The position numbers and the translations under genes are program-made. Source: Physocladia obscura (Eukaryota; Chytridiomycota; Chytridiomycetes; Chytridiales; Chytriomycetaceae). Taken from it: 11,689 bases of DNA. Location of the stretch: positions 1-11,689 of the forward strand of contig JADGJH010001143.1 of assembly GCA_027596945.1 (NCBI GenBank), given 5' to 3'. Positions 1 to 6,372 of this stretch are shown one piece after another. Numbering within the stretch: position 1 is the first letter of the stretch; every line of letters begins with the position of its first letter. A model generated the notes under the pieces. The model did not search any database. It worked only from the letters and a program-made list of their open reading frames with translations, and was not told the origin of the DNA.

Positions 1-72
1 AGCTTCGTCAAGATGAGCAAATGCCTTGGCTCTCTTTTGAGACTCAGTTGCCAAATGTGATGCAGCAGACAT
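1..72 (-). CDS. 5' end of an unidentified gene, cut by the window edge
   Basis: Reading the minus strand from an ATG at 72-70 gives 24 open codons to the window edge, starting MSAASHLATESQKRAKAF and ending AHLDEA. The start context is A-rich (six A residues before the ATG), as is usual for fungal starts, and a palindromic E-box lies about 105 nt upstream. The peptide is hydrophilic and Ala/Lys/Glu-rich, compatible with an amphipathic helix, with no signal peptide or membrane segment. I do not recognise the family, and 24 residues are too few to assign a function. It could instead be a chance open stretch, but the start context and upstream E-box favour a real partial gene. Confidence 0.5.
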   Translation of the reverse strand, partial: MSAASHLATESQKRAKAFAHLDEA

Positions 73-176
73 TTTTTCTAAAGTAAAATTTGGGCATGTT
101 TTTCATTCTAATTTTATCGGGTTGTCAAATTTTTTTTTGTTTCGGGCACGCGCTGGCGAAAAACATGGACAAATTT

Positions 177-186
177 TGCACGTGCA
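177..186. promoter_or_regulatory. E-box palindrome (TGCACGTGCA) upstream of the left-edge gene
   Basis: A perfect 10-bp palindrome with a CACGTG core at 179-184, about 105 nt upstream of the minus-strand start at 72. CACGTG is the known site of bHLH regulators such as Cbf1 and Pho4 in fungi. The position suits a promoter element; that it is functional is inferred. Confidence 0.4.
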
Positions 187-1060
187 CAATGACTGAAACT
201 TGTTAAACAAAAGAATATTCTATTTGCTATTTGAACGGTCGTAACTGTTCAATGTTTATGATAAAATTGGAAATTCGACCCGTTTCTGTTGTCAAATTGG
301 CTGCATCTTGTTTTTCATCCCTCGTTCTTTTTCCTGTTTTTTGTTTTTGAGTGCAAATTCTGAGTAATAAATTCCGTTTGAATGACTATATTTTTTCAGC
401 TGTTCACTTCCAAAATATGGAAGTTGGAATTTGTTGTTAGGGTTGAGCAGTTAATTTGAAATGGACAAAAAAAAAGCACTTGCTGCGAACTTCCAACCTG
501 TATTGACTAACAAACATTATATGAGTAAAAAGAATAAATAAGTAAAAAGTATAAATAAAATGAATTGTTTTATATTTCAAACAGTTTATTGTGCAGTTAC
601 AGTTGTTTATGTGAACAGTAAAATTGGACAATTTAGATCCTTATTGTTGTCATTTTCCAGTTATTGATAGCTCTCTAATTCAAACTACAAGACTCTTAAT
701 CTGTTGAGAAACATAAACTTTCAGACTATATGTATTTCAGAGAAACTTGTTAATGTTTATTGAAATAAAGACCATTTGTATGTGTTTCAGTAACTCTGTG
801 AACAAGGCAGAAAAGCCACTAATCCTAAAACAAATTCTTACTGAGAAAAAACTACCATTATATTCCACATTTAGTTACTGGCATAGAGTAAAGTCAGGAG
901 CTTAGGACAGAGTTGTCAGCACAACAAGTTATCAGTTTTTAGAATGATTTTGTAATGCTGTTATGAGCTTCACTGTTTATAGTGAATTTGGCATTTACCC
1001 TTAAAAAACTTATCAAATCACATCCATAAGATAATGTGTAAGTTTTCTAAAGATATTTTT

Positions 1061-1140
1061 AAATGGTCCATTGTCAATGGTATGATTTAAATGATCCCTT
1101 TATAGTGGTACCATTTCAATGGGATATTGTCAATGGGAAT
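1061..1140. repeat. Cluster of short CAATGG direct and inverted repeats
   Basis: CCATTG-T-CAATGG at 1068-1080 is a perfect interrupted palindrome. The 10-mer TTGTCAATGG occurs at 1071-1080 and again at 1127-1136, and TCAATGG a third time at 1116-1122. The cluster sits on the far side of the decayed transposase from the TMEM14 genes, so it might be a remnant of the element's terminus. No matching copy was found on the other side. Confidence 0.35.
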
Positions 1141-1463
1141 TTATCATTTATCTTTTACATTTGTTAATTCAACAAAATTTGACTACAAAATTTGATTAAT
1201 TTCAATTAGCAACAAATGAAAATTGTTTTGTCCTTGTTCTTACAACCAATAACAAGCAATTGAATTGAAATGTTGTTATGCAAATAAAAATACCTGTTGT
1301 CACATACACCAGTATTGCCATTCATCGAAAGCACAATTTATGTATTGAAAAGCATCCTTTGCAATGACCAATTGACATCAATAAAGAATATGTGTGATTT
1401 GAATTGGATTTTTCTAATAAATGAAAATAATGGGCAAACTATGTTGGCTTCAAGATTTTGAAC

Positions 1464-1642
1464 ACCACGACCACATGGAGTTATTAACATATTACTCACA
1501 TATAACCAAAATCACTTAACAGGTACTGCCCATCAGTGAAGTACTTCTGAGATTCTCTGAAATTTTGCTGTTGGTGAAAACAGTCGAAGTCATACATTGA
1601 TGCAGGATAACCAGTAAAATACCATACAATAAGAACTGTCAA
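1464..1642 (-). pseudogene. Decayed DDE transposase fragment, PIF/Harbinger-like
   Basis: One minus-strand frame reads LTVLIVWYFTGYPASMYDFD, then CFHQQQNFRESQKYF, then TDGQYLLSDFGYM, followed by a stop. Shifting frame resumes SNMLITPCGRG. This order matches the core of PIF/Harbinger-type (DDE_Tnp_4) transposases: a G(Y/W)PxSxxD block, a 'YF-DG-YLL-D-GY' block carrying the second catalytic Asp, then 'ITP(Y)'. The first catalytic Asp region (DGTH-like) and the final Glu region are not recognisable. A frameshift and a stop within 60 codons show that it is not functional. A short open frame further upstream (1669-1881, minus) may belong to the same relic but shows no diagnostic motif. The assignment rests on pattern recognition only. 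Confidence 0.5.
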
Positions 1643-2109
1643 ATACCAACTGCTCAATAATCAGTTTTTTAAAAGTTAAAAATTTGATGCTGGCAAACTA
1701 AGTCCATAAAATTCTTTGTATTACCAATAAACTTCTCCTTGCACATTAGAATTCTGCGAATTTCTTGATATAAAAGCATTCTAGCCACTGAAAAGATTGT
1801 CACAGATCTTGGATATAGCAACAATCCACAAAAAATTACCATGATCATTGGCACCTGCTTGCCTGCAATTAAGTCACACAATCATAATGTCAAGATTATG
1901 GGCATGTACAAGACTGTGAATGCCCAGTTCAAAAATTTCGGAATTCTGATAAGCATGTACCATGGTGACAAGACCGTTCATTCAAGAATCTTCAATTCTA
2001 TTGCTTAAATCATCCAAGTCAAATTCATTTGTCAACCTTTATTTCCTTGTCAATTCACTTAAATTTGTTCTATTTTTACAGATTCGTGAAAACTACAGAA
2101 AAAGGAAAA
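1643..2109. other. Non-coding stretch upstream of TMEM14 gene A
   Basis: It contains short AT-driven frames on both strands but none with a family pattern. The left part may be more of the decayed transposase. The right end must hold the promoter and 5' UTR of TMEM14 gene A. A pyrimidine-rich stretch ending TTTTTACAG at 2073-2081 resembles a 3' splice site and might end a 5' UTR intron, but no donor was identified. Confidence 0.4.
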
Positions 2110-2631
2110 ATGGTGAGCAAAAGCGAACAAAAGCTTCCAATTTTGGCATTTTGAGAATCTCATAAACGAACATTTTAAACAGGCTGATCACTTGGCGAAT
2201 ACACTTGCAGCTGTTTGTTAGCCATATATTATTTTATTTGTCAGCATAACGGACAAGCATTAACTTCATCTTGAAAAATAAAGGCGGGGTTGGTGGTATC
2301 GTTGGTTATGCTAAAGGTAAATCCGTACCGTCGCTAGTTGCGGGTATTGGCTTTGGTGCGCTGTACGCTACTTCTGGGTATAGTACATTATTTGCCTCTA
2401 TGGCTTAACTCAGTTTTGGGAATGCAAACCTGTTACTGCAGATACTTAATCAAGAAGAATGCTGACTATGGAGTTGAGCTTGCATTGGGATCGTCGCTGG
2501 TTCTTGTTGGAGCGACAGGACCTCGCGCTTTGCGAACTCGTAAAAATGTGCCTGTTTTGATGGCTACGCTTGGTTTTCTTGGATCTGGATATTACGCAAA
2601 GAAACTGTACCAGAATTATTACGGCGTGTGA
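2110..2631 (+). CDS. TMEM14-family small membrane protein (copy A)
   Basis: A four-exon model, 2110-2112, 2183-2216, 2284-2377 and 2442-2631, gives 106 residues. Exon 1 is only the ATG; introns are 70, 67 and 64 nt with GT...AG ends and TTAAC-type branch sites in the second and third. The product reads M, then ADHLANTLAAVC, then GVGGIVGYAKGKSVPSLVAG, then IGFGALYATSGYLIKKNADY, and ends NYYGV. The GGxxGYxKxxSxPSLxAG block, the GALYxxxGY turn and the 'VELALGSS' helix are the core of the TMEM14/UPF0136 family. Length and sequence resemble yeast YJR085C (105 aa). The family has three or four short helices; vertebrate TMEM14C acts in the mitochondrial inner membrane in haem precursor handling, but the fungal role is unknown. 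The gene converges on copy B, with 42 nt between stops. The ATG-only first exon is the least certain part. Confidence 0.85.
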
Positions 2632-2672
2632 ATGAGAGAAAAAAAGAAGTAGCCTTAAAGAAATTAAAAGCT

Positions 2673-2678
2673 TTTATT
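2673..2678 (-). terminator. AATAAA overlapping the stop codon of TMEM14 copy B
   Basis: On the minus strand the final codons read GAA TAA A, so the hexamer AATAAA overlaps the stop codon. If used as the polyadenylation signal, cleavage would fall about 15-30 nt further on, at or just inside the 3' end of copy A. Confidence 0.35.
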
Positions 2679-3220
2679 CTTTCCACTTTTCCTTTAGTTT
2701 GGCAGCATTCTTCGCAGAGTAAAGGGCGGCGGCGAAATACACGACGCCAAATGATCCAAGGGATGACACAAAAATTGGAACGGGTTTCTTCGATTTCAAC
2801 GCACGCGGAACCATCATTACCACAAGCAACAGCGAAACTGCAAATGCGATTTCGGGACCGTATGTAGCTTTTGCTGCAATACGCGATCTGATATATTTGT
2901 GTATGGCAGTGTTTTTTAATGAGATAGTTTCGTTTTCGAAAAGGCAGGAATCTCACCCGGCGAATGCGTATAAAGCACCACAAGAAACGCCTGCTACAAG
3001 CGACGGAATGGATTTGCCTTTGATAAATCCGATTGATCCGCCGATGGCGCCTAGCAGCAAAAATATTTATTTATTCGTGGATTCGGTAACAAAACCAACA
3101 ATATTTACCAACTTACACAAAGAACCGAGAACATACGCGACATATACCTCAGTAGCCTATAGTTGTACAATTATATGATTCTTTGTTAACACAGCTTTTT
3201 GACTGTCAATTCCAAACCAT
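2674..3220 (-). CDS. TMEM14-family small membrane protein (copy B)
   Basis: A minus-strand four-exon model, 3220-3218, 3156-3117, 3050-2957 and 2887-2674, gives 116 residues. It reads M, then ATEVYVAYVLGSLC, GAIGGSIGFIKGKSIPSLVA, GVSCGALYAFAGSRIAAK, and ends AAKLKEKWKE. The family block GGxxGFxKGKSxPSLVAG and GALYAxxG are clear. Introns are 61, 66 and 69 nt. All three lie at the same places and in the same phases as in copy A (after ATG; within the Cys codon before the Gly-rich block; within the Gly codon after GALYA), and exon 3 is 94 nt in both. The C-terminus is longer and Lys-rich. An open frame at 2564-2983 on this strand is a different frame that crosses the last intron and is not the product. 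The AIM19-like gene lies 53 nt upstream on the same strand. A mitochondrial or other organellar membrane role is inferred from the family. Confidence 0.85.
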
Positions 3221-3266
3221 TCCAAGTTTTCGTAATAAAAATAATTCAACAAAAAAGCAAGGTGCA

Positions 3267-3272
3267 TTTATT
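3267..3272 (-). terminator. AATAAA one base after the AIM19-like stop codon
   Basis: The minus strand reads TGA, A, AATAAA immediately after the coding end. A cleavage site 15-30 nt downstream would lie within the 53-nt gap before TMEM14 copy B, so the two genes can still be separate transcripts despite the tight spacing. Confidence 0.45.
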
Positions 3273-3273
3273 T

Positions 3274-3937
3274 TCATGAAAGCCAATTATCATAAAACTC
3301 ACGGCCATAAAAGAACGTAGACGTGGCAACACCCGTAGTTAGCAGCATTGGCGCTGGCCGTAGTGACTGGAAAGTCTGTCGTCCAAAATAGAACAAATAA
3401 ACAGTGCCCCACGCTGTTCCATCAATTTCCGCGCGAGTTTCCAATTAATCGAGTCAATCGGAGGAGTGTATTACATTTGATTGTGTGCTTGGGTTCAGTA
3501 TATTTTGTTGGCCGGTAAATGCGACGAAATGCAGGCAAGTTTCAACTGACCCGTAGCTACCGACGGCCCATGTTCTTGATCCGTCATTGTTGAGTATCCA
3601 GCAAGACCAAACATTCCGGCCAGTCCCACGAGTGCAAATGAAGGTGGCCAAGCTGTAGGAGTACGCATAGATGCTATTGTGGCTGCGAAACCTGAATGTT
3701 ACAGTATCGGATAAACAGCATTATTTTCCATTGAAAAACGGTTCGAATGGGTACGTGTTTGTTTCTATGTTTGGTGATAAAAAAAAAGGAGAAAAAAAGA
3801 AACGCACTGGAAGCAGAACAAGTCCACGCAGGATACGGCGACACTCCCAGTTTGCTGATATCGGTTTCAATCGCTGGCAAACCTCTTCCAATAAGTATCG
3901 CATTAACGTTTTCGCTGAACCGCTTTCCTTCAGACAT
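3274..3937 (-). CDS. AIM19-like mitochondrial membrane protein
   Basis: A minus-strand three-exon model, 3937-3808, 3682-3551 and 3413-3274, gives 133 residues (introns 125 and 137 nt, both phase 1). It reads MSEGKRFSENVNAIL..., GVSPYPAWTC at 31-40, then TPTAWPPSFALVGLAGMFG, LAGYSTMTDQEHGPSVATAW, GTVYLFYFGRQ and YGREFYDNWLS at the end. The 'PYPA' block near the N-terminus, the 'GxxxxxDxxxGxxxATAWxxxYL' core and the terminal 'YGREF' match the Aim19 (altered inheritance of mitochondria 19) family, a fungal protein of unknown biochemical function linked to mitochondria. Two or three hydrophobic helices are visible. An in-frame upstream ATG at 3970 would add 11 residues ([11 protein letters not shown]) and overlap the start of the neighbouring dehydrogenase; the inner ATG is preferred. 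Its first intron donor is GTGCGT and its second GTCAGT, both slightly non-consensus. Confidence 0.8.
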
Positions 3938-3964
3938 GTTTTTGAAAACAAGAAAATCTTCAAA

Positions 3965-5856
3965 ATGCAAGAATTCACTGTAGCAGGTGTCCAGTCCCAG
4001 CAGTGTTTCTCACTTTCACATCCATCGTGTATTTAACCCAATTTGCAGAAGTTGCCAAACATAATGTACCAAAAGATCTCTGGTGTATCATTGACGGAAA
4101 TGTCTACAACCTCACAGGTTTTCATAAAATTAGACCCACACATGGGTTTTAATACAAACGTTTTGCAGACTTTGCCGACGCTCACCCCGGATCTGCAGTG
4201 GTCCTCCACAAAATCGCCGGCAAAGACGCCACCAGCGAGTTCTACAGCTTCCACCGCCAAGAAGTGCTGAAAAAATACGCGCGACTTGTGATTGGAAAAA
4301 CAGCTGTTCTGCAGAAATATCCGTTGCCTCCACCCGCGTCATTCTCCAAAGTTCCGTACGCAGAAACTCTCGCCACCCTCACGAAACCGTCGCCGTTTTA
4401 CAACCAATCTCATCTTGCTTTCAAACGCGCCATTCGCGCTTTTTGCGAAGAAAACATCGCGCCGGATGCCGAGTCATTTGCAAAGCTTGGAAAAATTCCG
4501 ACTCGCGAGACGTTGCTTGCAATGGGCGAAACGAATATTCATGCATGCCGCCTTGGTCCTGGTCCGCATTTGAAAGGCAGGACTCTGCTTGGCGGCGTAT
4601 TGCCTGAAGATTTTGATTACTTTCACGAAGCAATTGCACATGAAGAAATTGCGCGTGCTGCTGGAATCTACTGCTACGCTGAAGGTCTTGCAAGTGGAAT
4701 GATGATTGGGGCGCCCCCTGTGCTCAAATTTGGTCCTGCGTGGATGAAAGAAAAGGTTTTTCCTTCATTTCTATTCCCTTTTTTTTTTTTTTTTACCTAA
4801 CACATTCTTAAACTCTGAAATAGGTTATCCCCTCAATTCTCAGTGGTGAAAAAATGATTTGTCTCGCAATTTCTGAGCCGGGTGCTGGTTCGGATGTGGC
4901 AGGAATTAGTTGCGAAGCTATCAAGTAAATATTGAATGTTGATTGGTGCAATATTTGTGGTCACTCATTTGCGACAATTAGAACACCCGATGGAAAGCAC
5001 TTCATCGTTAACGGGACCAAAAAATGGATTACGAATGGTACATTTTCCCATTATTTCACCACGGCAGTGAAAGGAACTGCTGGTATTTCGATGCTCTTGA
5101 TTGAACGCAGTGACGGAGTCGAAACTGAAGCAATAAAAACATCGGGAACTGGTTCCGCGGGCACAGCTTATGTGACATTCACAAATGTAAAAGTTCCAGT
5201 TGAGAATTTGATTGGAAAAGAGGGACAAGGTTTCGCCGTCATAATGGCAAACTTCAACCAGTTGAGTGCACTGATGACTTTTATTATTATTATTATTATT
5301 ATTATTAGTGTTGTTGTTGTTATTGTTATTGTTGCTTTTCTTTTTCGATCATAACTTTTTAACTTATTTTTCTTGTTCAAAATGTAGCGAAAGATGGGGG
5401 ATGGTTGCAAGTGCGTGCTCGGCTGCACGGTTTATTGTCGAAGAATGCTTCAAATGGGCCACCCAACGTAAGGTTTTTGGAAAGAGTCTCGTCGAACAAC
5501 CTGTTATTCGCTACAAGCTCGGTCAAATGATCGCAGATCTTGAAGCCGTTCAAAGCTGGTATGAAGCAATAACTTATCAAATGACGAAACTCGACTACAA
5601 GCAGCAGACGCAGCAGCTTGCTGGTCCTATCGCCTTGTTGAAATATCGTTGCACGCGTATGACACATCTGGTATCTGATAACGCGGTTCAGATTTTTGGA
5701 GGGAGAGCCATCACTGCAACAGGAATGGGGCGTCACATTGAACAGTTTCAAAGGACCAATAAATTTGGGGCTATTCTGGGAGGAGCTGAAGAAGTTCTGC
5801 TTGACCTTGGAGTCCGTCAGTCCATGAAGGTCTATCCTAAAGATGCAAGACTTTAA
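3965..5856 (+). CDS. Cytochrome b5-acyl-CoA dehydrogenase fusion protein
   Basis: A six-exon model, 3965-3986, 4049-4117, 4169-4755, 4824-4924, 4982-5260 and 5388-5856, gives 508 residues. Residues 1 to about 75 form a cytochrome b5 domain: [38 protein letters not shown] and FYSFH, with haem ligands His36 and His59. From about residue 90 it is an acyl-CoA dehydrogenase: N-terminal helices, [20 protein letters not shown] (227-246) followed by AGSD at the FAD/acyl site, the beta domain ([19 protein letters not shown]), then [14 protein letters not shown] and the C-terminal helices with [14 protein letters not shown] and GGAEEV (484-489), where the base Glu is expected. The reaction is FAD-dependent alpha,beta-desaturation of an acyl-CoA; substrate and electron acceptor are unknown, and the b5 haem could pass electrons on. 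The first ATG starts the b5 fold correctly. The start lies 27 nt from the divergent AIM19-like start. Confidence 0.93.
4779..4794 (+). repeat. T16 homopolymer in ACAD intron 3
   Basis: A run of 16 T residues inside the third intron, about 30 nt before its TAG acceptor. It probably serves as a polypyrimidine tract and may vary in length between isolates. Confidence 0.7.
5281..5335 (+). repeat. Trinucleotide microsatellite in ACAD intron 5
   Basis: Nine perfect TTA units (5281-5307) are followed by a degenerate GTT/ATT tract to about 5335. It lies wholly inside the 127-nt fifth intron, which may explain why that intron is about twice the length of the others in this gene. Slippage would not change the protein. 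Confidence 0.85.
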
Positions 5857-6372
5857 TAATGAAAATTTGCAGAGGGATTAATTCAGTTTGAAAAAAAAAA
5901 TTTCATGTATTTGAAAATGTCCATTTTATTCTGCTTTTCCAGAAAACAAGCATATTTATAGTAAACCCTCTTAAGTGCAAGTTAGTGCATCAACAGCCTG
6001 AGCTAGTTTCCAATATATTCATTGCGACAATTTCAATACGATCACCTTCGCTGGTTATCTTGATGTTTTAAATGATTCTGAAGATGGAAATACGTTTTAT
6101 AGATTATGAGAAAGCCAACATTTCTTGAACCCACGTCAAATACAATATTTCTGAACCCAATATTGTTATTTCAAATGTAATACAAAGCTTACTAAAACTC
6201 AAAACAATTTAATAATACGGTAAGATAAAAAATTTCAAAAATTGGATTTAATACCTTTTCTCTCATAATTTATATAAAATCTACTTTTTTTTTTGTCTAT
6301 TCTCCGCAAGCCAACTTCACACATTTATTTACGATACATATGTATACATATCAGTTTAATGTACTCTCATCT
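5857..6372. other. Intergenic region between convergent ACAD and arrestin genes
   Basis: An AT-rich stretch that should hold both 3' UTRs. No ORF with a recognisable pattern was found. A minus-strand AATAAA at 6324-6329 is a plausible arrestin polyadenylation signal. Nested palindromes built from ATACATATGTAT lie around 6333-6351. Confidence 0.6.
6324..6329 (-). terminator. Candidate polyadenylation signal of the arrestin gene
   Basis: AATAAA on the minus strand 43 nt after the arrestin stop codon, embedded in GTAAATAAATG. The position is typical of a 3' UTR signal. Confidence 0.5.

Larger units (their letters stand above)
73..1463. other. AT-rich gene-poor stretch
   Basis: The left part is presumably the promoter of the minus-strand gene that starts at 72. 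Beyond that I see no credible coding exon: open frames are short, AT-driven and lack recognisable protein patterns. The only internal structure that stands out is the E-box palindrome at 177-186 and a CAATGG palindrome cluster at 1061-1140. The right end may be decayed transposon sequence. Confidence 0.5.

Noticed and set aside
461..541. Short plus-strand frame starting MDKKKALAANFQPVLTNK
   Set aside because: Only 26 codons, no continuation into a plausible second exon and no match that I recognise.
1669..1881. 70-codon minus-strand open frame as a gene
   Set aside because: It has no recognisable domain and lies beside the transposase relic; more likely decayed sequence than a live gene.
1962..2165. 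67-codon plus-strand open frame before TMEM14-A
   Set aside because: It has no family pattern and would run through the TMEM14-A start and first intron.
2564..2983. 139-codon minus-strand open frame
   Set aside because: It reads the wrong frame of TMEM14 copy B exon 4 and continues through its last intron; the other frame gives the clear family protein.
3671..4036. 121-codon plus-strand frame over the AIM19/ACAD start region
   Set aside because: It is antisense to the AIM19-like exon and intron, and the ACAD start uses a different frame with clear cytochrome b5 sequence.
5985..6085. Minus-strand stretch reading ITSEGDRIEIVAMNILETSS
   Set aside because: It looks protein-like for about 20 residues but has stops on both sides and no splice partner; probably chance within the intergenic region.
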